The notes: generated from the letters alone by a model not told the origin. DNA of 8,060 nt from Chloroflexota bacterium (GCA_003491925.1 DNAU01000311.1:671-8730); one strand, 5' to 3'. Shown: positions 1-6,610, counted from the first letter of the stretch. A program made the numbers and translations.

Positions 1-1071
1 TTCCTGGGCCAGACCCACGCCCCGGGCGCCCTGCTCGCCGAGGAGCTCGCCGCGGTCACGCCTCCCGGGCTCACCCGCGTCTTCTACTGCGAGGCGGGTG
101 CGGCAGCGGTCGAGGCGGCGCTGCGCATCGCGCTGCTGGCCCAGCGCCACGCCGGCCACCCGGAGCGCTCCCGCTTCGTCGCGCTGGGGGACGCGTACCA
201 CGGCGACACCGCCGGGGCGGTCAGCGTCGGCCGCAGCGAGCCGTTCCACACCGGCCTCGACCCCATCCTCTTCCCCGCCCTGACCGTCCCCAGCCCTCAC
301 CTCGGCGAGGAGGCCTCCCTCCGCGCCCTCGCCGACCTGCTGGACCGCTGGGGTTCCGAGGTGGCGGCACTCATCGTCGAGCCCCGCGTCCAGGCGGCCG
401 CCGGGATGCTCACCCACTCCGACCGGTGGCTGCGCGAGGCCGCGGGCCTGGCCCGGGGCCACGGGGCGCTGCTCATCGCCGACGAGGTGGCCACAGGCTT
501 CGGCCGGACCGGGGACCTCTTTGCCTCCGCGGGCGCCGGGATCTCGCCGGACATCCTCTGCCTGGGCAAGGGGCTGAGCGGGGGCTACCTCCCGCTCTCG
601 GCGGTGCTCACCACCGAGGAGATCTTCAGCCGCTTCACGGCGCCCTTCTCCGCGCAGCGCACCCTCTACTACGGGCACACGTACACCGGCAACCCGGTGG
701 CCTGCGCGGTCGCCCGTGCCTCACTCCGCCTCTTCGAGGAGGAGGGCACGCTGGGGTCGGCGCGACGGCTGGCGGCGACTCTCGAGCGGCTGCTCGAGGA
801 GCGTGTGGCGGCGCTCCCCGGCGTCTTCGAGATCCGCCGCCGGGGGGTCATGACCGGCATCGAGCTGCGCGACGGCGCCGCCCCCTTCGACCCGGCGCTC
901 CGGGTCGGACGCGCCGTGACCCTCGCCGCCCGCCGCCACGGGGTGGTGGTGCGCCCGCTCGGCGAGGTCGTGGTCCTCAACCCGCCGCTCTCCATGAGCG
1001 ACGCCGAGGCGGAGGTCCTGGTGGACGCGGTGGCGGCGGCGATCACCGAGGTCATCGCCCGCCGGGGCTGA
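1..1071 (+). CDS. bioA: Adenosylmethionine--8-amino-7-oxononanoate aminotransferase (BioA), 5'-truncated by window edge
   Basis: This is a PLP-dependent class III aminotransferase that makes 7,8-diaminopelargonate (DAPA) from KAPA in cytoplasmic biotin synthesis, normally with S-adenosylmethionine as amino donor. The frame is open from base 1 and gives 356 residues before the TGA. The family is usually about 430 residues, so roughly 75 N-terminal residues lie outside the window. Landmarks run in family order: a THAP segment at the left edge, YHGDT near base 200, DEVATGFGRTG with the cofactor-contacting Asp at 481-483, LGKGLSGGYLPLSA with the Schiff-base Lys at 568-570, GHTYTGNP near 673-696, and RPLGEVVVLNPPLSM near 952-996. 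The YHGDT, GHTYTGNP and RPLG...NPP signatures point to BioA rather than to other class III aminotransferases. One oddity is that the usual Gly-Ser of the PLP-phosphate loop (SGSxAVE) reads Gly-Ala here (EAGAAAVE). No other biotin gene is visible, although some may lie upstream. Confidence 0.93.
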   Translation, partial: FLGQTHAPGALLAEELAAVTPPGLTRVFYCEAGAAAVEAALRIALLAQRHAGHPERSRFVALGDAYHGDTAGAVSVGRSEPFHTGLDPILFPALTVPSPHLGEEASLRALADLLDRWGSEVAALIVEPRVQAAAGMLTHSDRWLREAAGLARGHGALLIADEVATGFGRTGDLFASAGAGISPDILCLGKGLSGGYLPLSAVLTTEEIFSRFTAPFSAQRTLYYGHTYTGNPVACAVARASLRLFEEEGTLGSARRLAATLERLLEERVAALPGVFEIRRRGVMTGIELRDGAAPFDPALRVGRAVTLAARRHGVVVRPLGEVVVLNPPLSMSDAEAEVLVDAVAAAITEVIARRG

Positions 1072-1083
1072 TCCCACCCCGGA

Positions 1084-1110
1084 GGCAGGCCGGCCAGACG
1101 CCGGCCCGCC
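1084..1110 (+). terminator. Hairpin 13 nt after bioA, possible terminator
   Basis: GGCCGGC at 1088-1094 pairs with GCCGGCC at 1100-1106 around a 5-nt CAGAC loop. The stem continues past one A/C mismatch for three more pairs (1084-1086 with 1108-1110). It lies 12 bases beyond the bioA stop. No T-run follows, so it is not a classical intrinsic terminator, although U-tract-free terminators are often proposed in very GC-rich genomes. Confidence 0.45.
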
Positions 1111-1138
1111 AGGGGTCAGCCGAGGAAGGCCCTCCGGC

Positions 1139-1158
1139 CCTGGGCCACGTGGCCCAGG
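1139..1158. repeat. Perfect 20-bp palindrome
   Basis: The sequence CCTGGGCCACGTGGCCCAGG is exactly self-complementary, with its centre between 1148 and 1149. As RNA it would form an 8-bp stem with an ACGT loop. As DNA it is a symmetric site with a CACGTG core. It follows the bioA-proximal hairpin by about 30 bases. It may be a second stem of a bioA termination region or a dimeric-protein operator; the sequence alone does not decide between these. Confidence 0.5.
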
Positions 1159-1208
1159 AACGACCGGGAATGCCGACCGCAGGCGACCCATCACACCTCC
1201 GTGCTAGT

Positions 1209-1243
1209 GCAGATGCTCCTGGCCACCGGACGCAGATGCATCT
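1209..1243. repeat. Direct repeat of GCAGATGC with embedded palindrome
   Basis: GCAGATGC occurs at 1209-1216 and again at 1232-1239, 23 bases apart start to start, roughly two helical turns. The second copy runs into the perfect 10-bp palindrome AGATGCATCT at 1234-1243. The spacing suits paired protein-binding sites, but octamer repeats of this size also arise by chance. Confidence 0.25.
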
Positions 1244-1300
1244 CCCCGGCGCTGCCGCCGGTCACCGGCTCCGCAAACGTCAGCGAAATCGAGTGCATTC

Positions 1301-1344
1301 GGGCGCCCAATCAGGGACATCGGCGTCTATGCCAATCGGCGCCC
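1301..1344. repeat. Inverted repeat with GGGCGCC arms
   Basis: GGGCGCC at 1301-1307 is matched by GGCGCCC at 1338-1344. Beyond a mismatched base, the inner AAT (1309-1311) and AAT (1334-1336) do not pair, so the paired stem is about 7 bp around a 30-nt loop. GGCGCC is itself a palindrome, which makes such pairs more frequent in GC-rich DNA. It could be part of a structured leader or an operator pair. Confidence 0.25.
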
Positions 1345-1531
1345 GGAACCGACGATGAGGTGGCCGACCGACAGGCCGGGCACGCAGAGAAGGGCTCCAC
1401 GACAGTGACCCGACCGGCGTGTCCAGCACACCGGAGGACGGGACGTGACCAACGGCTGGAGCTGATCCGCAGAAATTCCTCATCCCCTTCGGGCGGGCGC
1501 CGCAGGGCGACCTAAATCCGGCGTCCGCCCA

Positions 1532-1555
1532 CCCCCACCTCACCGGAGGTGGGGG
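1532..1555 (+). promoter_or_regulatory. Strong leader hairpin before the MFS gene, with a Shine-Dalgarno-like 3' arm
   Basis: CCCCCACCTC (1532-1541) pairs perfectly with GAGGTGGGGG (1546-1555) around an ACCG tetraloop, giving a 10-bp stem. The 3' side contains GGAGG (1545-1549), which would be an excellent ribosome-binding sequence, but it is held in the stem and sits 28 bases before the nearest in-frame ATG (1578). No T-run follows. The hairpin could terminate a transcript coming from upstream, protect the 5' end of the permease mRNA, or modulate its translation. The structure is plain in the sequence; the role is inferred. Confidence 0.5.
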
Positions 1556-1619
1556 CAGGACATCGGCCCTCGGGCCCATGACGTCACGGGCGCTCGGAGC
1601 CGAGACGGACAAGGTGAGC

Positions 1620-2951
1620 ATGTCCAAAGCGAAAGTCATCTGGCCGGCAGGAACGGCCGGCCGGCTCCGCATCGGAGGTCCGACCACCCGATTCGTCAGC
1701 GGCCGCGCCGTCTCCAATTGCGGCGACTGGCTGACGACGGTGGCGGTGGCGGTCGCCCTCTGGGCGCTGACCCACAGCCTGGCCGCCCCGGCTCTGGCCA
1801 TCCTGCTGCGGGTGGCCCCGCGTCCAGTGGGATCGCTGCTCGGCGGGCACCTGGCGGACCGCTTCGGGCCGCTGCCCACCCTGGTGGCCCTCAACGCCGG
1901 CCGTGCCGTCGTGACCGGAGCGCTCGCGCTCAGCCTTCTCGCCGGGGCGATCCCGGCGGTGCTGGCGCTGCTCGCCCTGAGTCAGGCCGCCGGGGGCGCC
2001 GCCCAGCCCGCCGGCCAGGCGGCGATCCCCCGCGTCGTCCCCGCGTCCGGCGTCGCGCGCCTCAACGCTCTGGTGGGTGCCGTGGACGCCGCGGCGCTGG
2101 TGATCGGCCCCGGCCTCGCCGCCGGCCTGCTCGGCCTGCTCGGCACCGGCTCGGCCAGCTGGCTGGTGGGCGCCGATGCGCTCAGCTTCCTGGCCCTGGC
2201 CGCCCTGGTCGCCAGCCTGCCGGGCGGGGCGGGAAGCCGAGCCGGTGGTGGAGCCGGACGGGGGCGGCCGTGGGACGGGATCGGGCTGGTGCTCCGCCGT
2301 CCCTTCCTCCGCCAGCTCGCCCTCGCCCAGCTCGGGATCTTCGGGACCATCACCTGCCTCCAGGCGGTGCTCCCCGCCGCCGCCGAGCAGCGCTTCGGCA
2401 GCGCGTCCGCCGCCGGCTGGGTGTACGCGGCGGTGGGCGCCGGCAACGTCCTGGGCGCTCTTGCCCTGCTCGGCACCCGCCGCCGGGGACTGGGCTCGCG
2501 CACCATGGCGCTGCTCACCCTCGGTGAGCTGCTCCCGCTGGGGGCCTTCGCCGTGGTCGGCTCGGCGTGGGTCGACGCCGGCCTGGCGGTGCTGAGCGGC
2601 CTGGCGTCGGCACCCTACGAGATCCTGGCGGCGACCGAGCTGGCCCGCACCGTCGCCTCGGAGCGTCTGGGCCAGGCGAGTGCCGCGGTCTGGCTGTTCG
2701 GCTACGCCGGGATGCTCGGCGGGGGGCTGCTCGCCACCCTGGCCGCCCCGCGGCTCGGGTGGACGGTGACCCTGCTGGTGGCCTGGACCTGCGGGACGGC
2801 CGCGCTGGTGGGTGGCTGGGCCCGGCGCCGCGGTGGCGCCGCGGCGACGCACCGGGCCGTCGGCGGCGTCCCCAGCCGTGAGCGACCCGCGACCGCGATC
2901 GCGACCGCGCGGAGTGTGGATCCCGAGCTGTGGAACACCTCCTCGGTCTGA
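1620..2951 (+). CDS. MFS transporter, exporter-like (MFS_3 / enterobactin-exporter-like family)
   Basis: This is an integral membrane permease of the major facilitator superfamily, expected to drive export of a small molecule by proton antiport. From the ATG at 1620 it has 443 residues, close to the usual 400-450 with about 12 membrane helices. The first helix begins with an SNCGDWLTTVAVAVALW segment, the N-terminal style of this family. The loop after helix 2 carries GGHLADRFG, the MFS GxLaDRxG signature. Long Ala/Leu/Gly helices follow in two halves, separated by a Gly/Arg-rich linker at about 2233-2275. The C-terminus is a hydrophilic tail. I chose ATG 1620 because AAGG lies 5 bases ahead of it; ATG 1578 in the same frame would add 14 residues but has no ribosome site. 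The substrate cannot be read from the sequence. The two-component pair downstream on the same strand may be cotranscribed with it. Confidence 0.83.
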   Translation: MSKAKVIWPAGTAGRLRIGGPTTRFVSGRAVSNCGDWLTTVAVAVALWALTHSLAAPALAILLRVAPRPVGSLLGGHLADRFGPLPTLVALNAGRAVVTGALALSLLAGAIPAVLALLALSQAAGGAAQPAGQAAIPRVVPASGVARLNALVGAVDAAALVIGPGLAAGLLGLLGTGSASWLVGADALSFLALAALVASLPGGAGSRAGGGAGRGRPWDGIGLVLRRPFLRQLALAQLGIFGTITCLQAVLPAAAEQRFGSASAAGWVYAAVGAGNVLGALALLGTRRRGLGSRTMALLTLGELLPLGAFAVVGSAWVDAGLAVLSGLASAPYEILAATELARTVASERLGQASAAVWLFGYAGMLGGGLLATLAAPRLGWTVTLLVAWTCGTAALVGGWARRRGGAAATHRAVGGVPSRERPATAIATARSVDPELWNTSSV

Positions 2952-3028
2952 GGTCGCGCGCGGACGGTGAGGCGTCGGCGCGGCGCACCATGTGGGCGGC
3001 GGCCCGCCTCTTCCGGTCCACCGAGGCA

Positions 3029-3034
3029 TATCCT
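3029..3034 (+). promoter_or_regulatory. Possible -10 element (TATCCT) just upstream of the response regulator
   Basis: TATCCT lies 12 bases before the ATG at 3047 in otherwise very GC-rich DNA. A start site about 7 bases downstream would give an almost leaderless mRNA, which would fit the lack of a ribosome site at 3047. I see no convincing -35 hexamer at the normal distance, so this is weak. Confidence 0.25.
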
Positions 3035-3046
3035 CTGCTTGCCCCG

Positions 3047-3784
3047 ATGTCGGACCTCGAGATGGACCCTCACCTCGCGCTCTCGCCGAACCCGCTGATC
3101 CGGGTCCTCATCGTCGAGGACCACCAGATGTTCGCCGAGGCGCTGGCGCGAGCGCTCCGTGACGAGGCCGACATCCGGGTCGACGGGATCTCCCAGCGCC
3201 TCGACGACGCCCGCGAGTTCCTCCGTCGCAAGCACGTGGACGTCGTGCTCATGGACTACCACCTCCCCGACGGCGACGGCATCGTGGCCGCCCGCTACAT
3301 CCTCGAGGAACACCCCCGAACCCGGGTCCTGGTGGTGAGCGCCGTGGAGGAGCGCCAGGTGCTCGACGAGGCGCTCAGCGCCGGCTGCAGCGGCTTCATC
3401 AGCAAGGCAGAGAGCCTCGACCACCTCCCCAGCGCCATCCGCGGAGCGATGGTCGGCAACATCGCCATCTCCCCGGGGATGGTCGCCAAGCTGATCGGTC
3501 CGGCGTCGGCGGTGCGGCAGGGCTACGGGGACGACCTCTCTCCCCGGGAGCTCGAGGTCCTCCAGCTCCTCGCCCAGGGCTGGGACAACACGGCCATCGA
3601 GCAGCAGCTCTTCATGAGCCACGCGACCCTGCGCAACAAGCTCTCCCGGATCAACTCCAAGCTGGCCACCCACTCCAAGCTGGAGGCGGTGACCAAGGCC
3701 CTGCGCCTCGGTCTGGTGCAGATCGAGCGCGAGGACGGCTCCCGGGAGCCGAGGGTCGTGGCGGTCCCCAGACCGCCGGCCTGA
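3047..3784 (+). CDS. Two-component response regulator, NarL/FixJ (LuxR-HTH) family
   Basis: This is a cytoplasmic DNA-binding regulator activated by phosphorylation, most likely by the kinase encoded next. It is 245 residues from ATG 3047. The receiver domain spans about residues 17-135: acidic pair E24-D25 in LIVEDH, phospho-acceptor D70 (3254-3256) in VLMDYHLPDGDG, switch Ser98 in VVSAVE, and conserved K120 in GFISKAES. A LuxR-type helix-turn-helix occupies about 163-224, opening with LSPRELEVLQLLAQG and including the recognition stretch MSHATLRNKLSRINSKL. Domain order and length are standard. The frame stays open upstream to ATG 2930, which would overlap the permease by 22 bases. I rejected those 39 extra residues because they precede the receiver fold and look unlike protein. 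ATG 3062 is another possible start. The stop is 28 bases before the kinase start, so the two genes are probably cotranscribed. Confidence 0.9.
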   Translation: MSDLEMDPHLALSPNPLIRVLIVEDHQMFAEALARALRDEADIRVDGISQRLDDAREFLRRKHVDVVLMDYHLPDGDGIVAARYILEEHPRTRVLVVSAVEERQVLDEALSAGCSGFISKAESLDHLPSAIRGAMVGNIAISPGMVAKLIGPASAVRQGYGDDLSPRELEVLQLLAQGWDNTAIEQQLFMSHATLRNKLSRINSKLATHSKLEAVTKALRLGLVQIEREDGSREPRVVAVPRPPA

Positions 3785-3812
3785 CGCGGGACTGGTCCGG
3801 ACGCGGCACACG

Positions 3813-5306
3813 GTGACGCGGACAGCCGACGTGGAGCACGGGATCGCGGCTCCCGGCTGGCTGCGCCGGATCGCCGCCCGGGTCCCCCGGCTTCCCCAGG
3901 AGGCGGCCGGGGTCCCACTCCACTACACACCGGCGCTGGTCATCTACGTCGGCCTGCTCGCGGCCGGAGCGACGGCGGCGGCGGCGGCCACCGTCCGGCC
4001 GCCGGCCGACCCGGCGCTGCTGGCGCTGGGGGGATGCGCCACCTTCGTGCTGGCCGCGACCGCGGTCCGCGCGCTCTCGGGGGTGGCCAGCTTCTGGTCG
4101 GCCTCGATCTTTGCCCACATGGGGCTGACCTTCGCGGCCGGACCGATCGGGGCGCTGGTCGCGACCGCCTGCGAGGTCGCCGGCAGCGGGGCGCGGTTGG
4201 GCCTGCACACATTCAAGGCCGTCTTCAACGCCTCCAACCAGTTCCTCAGCAACCTGGTCGCGTGGGCGGTGTTCCACGGCATCACCGGTGGCGGCACCCC
4301 TCTCGGCCGTGGCTTGGTGGGAGGCCTGGTGGCCGGCTTCCTCTGCTGGCTGGTCAACATCTGGCTGCTGGCCGTCGTGCAGCGGCTCAGCCAGCCGGAC
4401 CTGCGGGTGGTGGAGTACGTGGGCCACAACGCCGCCAACGTCCTTCCCTACCACCTCGGTGCGGGGCTCACCGCGTTCGGCGGTGTGGTCCTGGTCGACC
4501 GGGAGGGAGCGGATGGATTCCTCCTGCTGCTGGTCCCGGTGCTGCTGCTCCAGATGTCCCTGCTGGTGCTCTCCGCCCGCACCCATGCCGCCCAGCTCCA
4601 GCGCGAGGCGCACACCCGAGAGCGCGAGCAACTGCTCCAGCAGGCGCTGGACGCATCCGACGCGGAGCGCCACCGGATCGCCCGCAACCTTCACGACGGC
4701 GTGGTCCAGGATCTGGCCACGATCGCGCTCGGACTGCGCAGCCGCGCCGATCGGGACCGGGAGGACGACCGGGTCGCCATGCTGCACGCGGCCGATGCCA
4801 CCGCCGAGGCGATCGAGGAGCTGCGCACCCTGCTCCGCGAGATCGCGCCCCCCGACCTCCAGGAGGTCGGCCTCGCCGCCGCCCTGGACGAGCTCGCGGG
4901 GCCGCTGCGCGACGAGGGGGTCGAGGTGCGGGTCGAGGTCGCGCCGGAGGCCGCGGGCGTCCGGGGCGCGGCCCTCGCCGCCACCTATCGGATCGCGCAG
5001 GAGGCGCTCCGCAACGTCGCCGAGCACGCCGCCGCCCACCACGTCAGGGTCGACGTCCGCTGCGACGGCGGTGACCTGGAGCTCGAGATCGTCGACGACG
5101 GGGCCGGCTTCTCCGAGGAGGAGCGCCGGCGCCGGGCTGAGGAGGGGCATCTCGGCCTCCGACTGATCCACGACCTGGCGCGCGAGTCCGGGGGCGGGTT
5201 GCGGATCGAGTCGTCACCCCATCGGGGCACCGCGCTGCGTGCCAGGCTCCCCGTCACCGAGGGCCACGCCCAGGGGAGCGCCGCCACCCGGTCGTCCGGC
5301 CCCTGA
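3813..5306 (+). CDS. Membrane sensor histidine kinase, HisKA_3 / HATPase_c (NarX/DesK-like class)
   Basis: This is a signal-sensing autokinase that should phosphorylate the NarL-type regulator encoded just upstream. It has 497 residues from GTG 3813. The N-terminal half (about 40-255) holds around seven hydrophobic segments and no periplasmic PAS-like domain. It includes a conserved-looking cytoplasm-facing stretch, KAVFNASNQFLSNLVAW, at about 135-151. A short coiled linker (about 256-282, Gln/Glu/Arg-rich) leads into the dimerisation domain, with phospho-acceptor His294 (4692-4694) in the HDGVVQ motif typical of HisKA_3 kinases. The ATP-binding domain follows: N-box QEALRNVAEH with N401, G1 box DDGAGF at 428-433, and G2 GHLGL at 445-449. 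The last 15 or so residues are low-complexity. The ribosome site is weak (GGA 11 bases upstream), so a nearby start such as GTG 3831 cannot be excluded. The signal it senses is unknown. Confidence 0.9.
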   Translation: MTRTADVEHGIAAPGWLRRIAARVPRLPQEAAGVPLHYTPALVIYVGLLAAGATAAAAATVRPPADPALLALGGCATFVLAATAVRALSGVASFWSASIFAHMGLTFAAGPIGALVATACEVAGSGARLGLHTFKAVFNASNQFLSNLVAWAVFHGITGGGTPLGRGLVGGLVAGFLCWLVNIWLLAVVQRLSQPDLRVVEYVGHNAANVLPYHLGAGLTAFGGVVLVDREGADGFLLLLVPVLLLQMSLLVLSARTHAAQLQREAHTREREQLLQQALDASDAERHRIARNLHDGVVQDLATIALGLRSRADRDREDDRVAMLHAADATAEAIEELRTLLREIAPPDLQEVGLAAALDELAGPLRDEGVEVRVEVAPEAAGVRGAALAATYRIAQEALRNVAEHAAAHHVRVDVRCDGGDLELEIVDDGAGFSEEERRRRAEEGHLGLRLIHDLARESGGGLRIESSPHRGTALRARLPVTEGHAQGSAATRSSGP

Positions 5307-5309
5307 TGG

Positions 5310-5332
5310 GCACCGGGGACGCCGCCCGGTGC
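5310..5332. terminator. Hairpin between convergent genes, possible bidirectional terminator
   Basis: GCACCGGG (5310-5317) pairs perfectly with CCCGGTGC (5325-5332) around a 7-nt loop. It fills most of the 39-base gap between the stops of the histidine kinase (+) and the glycosyltransferase (-). There is no T-run on either side, but position and symmetry favour a shared terminator. Confidence 0.55.
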
Positions 5333-5345
5333 GCGGGGGCTTGAC

Positions 5346-6485
5346 CTAGCCGCTCGCGGCGGCGACCACCCGGCCGGCCTCGATGGCGCTCGCGTAGAGA
5401 TGGAGGAGATCGTCGATGTAGCGGTCCAGGCTGTGGTTCTCGACGGCGCGCCGGCGGGCGGCCTCGCCGAGGCGCCGGCGGGCATCTGGGTCGGCGCGCA
5501 GCCGCTCCATCGCCTCGGCGAGAGCCGGCTCGAGGGGATGGACCGGGATGACCACGCCGGCACCGTCGAGCACCGCCCCGTGCTCGCCGGCGTCGGTGGA
5601 GATGATGGCGCAGCCCGCCGCCATCGCCTCCAGCAGCGCCAGCGAGAGGCCCTCGGCGGTCGAGGGGAGCACGAAGATGTCGGTCGCGCGGAGCAGCTCG
5701 AGGCGGTCCTCATTGCTCACCACGCCCAGTAACCGAACCGGCGACTCCTCTCCGGCCACCCGCCGGAGCCTATGGTCCTGGCTGCCACCACCGGCGATGA
5801 GCAGGAGGTGGTCGGGGGGCCAGCCGCGGGCGAGGAACGACCTGATGAGCTCCTCCACCCGCTTCTCCGGGTCGAGCCGGCCGAGATAGGTCACGACCAG
5901 GGCCGCGCCCATGGCCGCGCGCAGCCCCGAGGGCCCGGGGCTGATCCGCCGGGTGTCGACGGCATTGCGCATCACCACGATCCGCTCCGGGGAGAGCCCG
6001 GTGTGGACCAGCAGGTCCCGTTGCTCCGTGGACAGGGCGATGACGCGGTCGTACTCCTGCAGCTGGGTGCCGTGGTACCGGTAGAGGCCGCGCATCACCC
6101 GACCCCGCGCGCTCTGGGCCGGCGCGTAGGGGAGATGGCAGGTCGCCACCGTGGCGGCACCGAGGCCACGTGCAACCCGGGCGATGGCGCCGTCGAGGAG
6201 GGAGACGCTCACCGAGCAGTGGACGACATCGGGGCGGAACTCCTCGAGAGCCCGCTCGATCCGCGCCAGGGTGCGCGGGGCGGGGAGGGTGACGGTCTTG
6301 AACCGGACCCCCTCCAGAGCCACGGCGCCGGAGACCGGGGTGCGATCGCCGTCCTGGTCGTGGTGGAAGAAGCGCACCTCGCAGCCGGCCGTGGCCAGGC
6401 CGGCCACGGTCTGGTCGCTGTAGGCGGTCAGGCCATCGGCCCGCCGGCCTCCGGCATGCCCGAACCACGCCACGCGCATCGCCAC
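5346..6485 (-). CDS. Glycosyltransferase family 4 (GT-B fold)
   Basis: This enzyme should transfer a sugar from a nucleotide-sugar donor to a lipid or glycan acceptor at the cytoplasmic face of the membrane. The protein is 379 residues, a normal GT4 length. The N-terminal acceptor domain begins with RVAWFGHAGG and a DGLTAYSDQTVAGLA helix typical of GT4 retaining enzymes. DVVHCS and TCHLPY occupy the usual middle positions. The C-terminal donor domain begins at VVTYLGRLDPEKRVEEL, containing the conserved Arg and Lys that contact the donor phosphates. It then carries EGLSLALLEAMAAG, the EX7E motif with E278 and E286. I chose GTG 6485 because GGAGGG (6492-6497) lies 6 bases ahead; ATG 6479 is nearly equivalent, and GTG 6524 would add a Gly-rich segment with no ribosome site. 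It is divergent from the acyltransferase gene, which suggests a shared glycolipid role. The sequence does not specifically match PimA, so acceptor and sugar are unknown. Confidence 0.88.
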   Translation of the reverse strand: MAMRVAWFGHAGGRRADGLTAYSDQTVAGLATAGCEVRFFHHDQDGDRTPVSGAVALEGVRFKTVTLPAPRTLARIERALEEFRPDVVHCSVSVSLLDGAIARVARGLGAATVATCHLPYAPAQSARGRVMRGLYRYHGTQLQEYDRVIALSTEQRDLLVHTGLSPERIVVMRNAVDTRRISPGPSGLRAAMGAALVVTYLGRLDPEKRVEELIRSFLARGWPPDHLLLIAGGGSQDHRLRRVAGEESPVRLLGVVSNEDRLELLRATDIFVLPSTAEGLSLALLEAMAAGCAIISTDAGEHGAVLDGAGVVIPVHPLEPALAEAMERLRADPDARRRLGEAARRRAVENHSLDRYIDDLLHLYASAIEAGRVVAAASG

Positions 6486-6610
6486 CGCCAACCCTCCGCC
6501 ACCGGCGAGCGGGCCCCGGCCCACCGGGGCGATCTCGGCGGCTAGCCTACGCCGGCGGTCACACCTTCGGCCCGCACCCTCCCTCGGTATGATCCAGTCC
6601 GCCGACGCAG
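6486..6610. promoter_or_regulatory. Divergent promoter region between glycosyltransferase and acyltransferase
   Basis: These 125 bases must hold the promoters for both divergent genes. Toward the acyltransferase there is a good -10 hexamer, TATGAT at 6588-6593, with only weak -35 candidates around 6565-6571. Toward the glycosyltransferase, TAGGCT (complement of 6545-6550) is a possible -10, and GGAGGG (complement of 6492-6497) is its ribosome site. The 8-bp palindrome GGCTAGCC at 6540-6547 overlaps the leftward -10 candidate. Confidence 0.45.
6588..6593 (+). promoter_or_regulatory. TATGAT -10 box for the acyltransferase gene
   Basis: TATGAT differs from the consensus TATAAT at one position and stands out in the GC-rich background. 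It ends 17 bases before ATG 6611, so transcription would start only about 10 bases ahead of the start codon, giving a very short leader. The lack of a Shine-Dalgarno sequence before 6611 fits leaderless-like translation. No clear -35 is present. Confidence 0.45.

Larger units (their letters stand above)
1072..1619. other. Long gene-poor intergenic region with several inverted repeats
   Basis: About 500 bases separate bioA from the permease, although the rest of the window is packed tightly. Short frames exist here (for example 1201-1515 on +), but none shows a recognisable domain, a good ribosome site or a convincing protein composition. The content is mainly structural: a hairpin at 1084-1110, a 20-bp palindrome at 1139-1158, a repeated GCAGATGC octamer at 1209-1216 and 1232-1239, an inverted repeat with arms at 1301-1307 and 1338-1344, and a strong hairpin at 1532-1555. 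Small AT-richer patches (AGAAATT near 1471, TAAAT near 1513) could belong to a promoter. I found no tRNA T-loop signature and no riboswitch class that I recognise. A small RNA or regulatory leader is possible but unproven. Confidence 0.6.

Noticed and set aside
1201..1515. 104-residue open frame on + in the long gap
   Set aside because: No domain, no ribosome site and a Pro/Arg/Ser-rich composition typical of random high-GC frames; it also overlaps the inverted repeats.
1532..1555. mini-ykkC (guanidine-II) type riboswitch ahead of an exporter
   Set aside because: That class needs two small hairpins with ACGR loops. Here the loop is ACCG, and the other stem (1139-1158) has ACGT and lies about 370 bases away.
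1280..1894. 204-residue open frame on - from the gap into the permease
   Set aside because: More than a third of it is antisense to the permease start, and its composition is that of a shadow frame with no recognisable motif.
2894..2903. Palindrome CGCGATCGCG containing the HIP1-like GCGATCGC
   Set aside because: It lies inside the permease tail in an Arg/Ala/Thr-coding repeat of GCGACCGCG units; a single copy in such GC-rich DNA is expected by chance.
2930..3046. N-terminal extension of the response regulator, overlapping the permease end
   Set aside because: These 39 residues precede the receiver fold, resemble no domain, and lack a ribosome site; ATG 3047 gives a normal-length protein.
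3651..5171. 506-residue open frame on - opposite the kinase
   Set aside because: It is a long antisense shadow produced by high GC. The + strand frame has full kinase motifs, whereas this one is Gly/Arg/Asp-rich with no domain.
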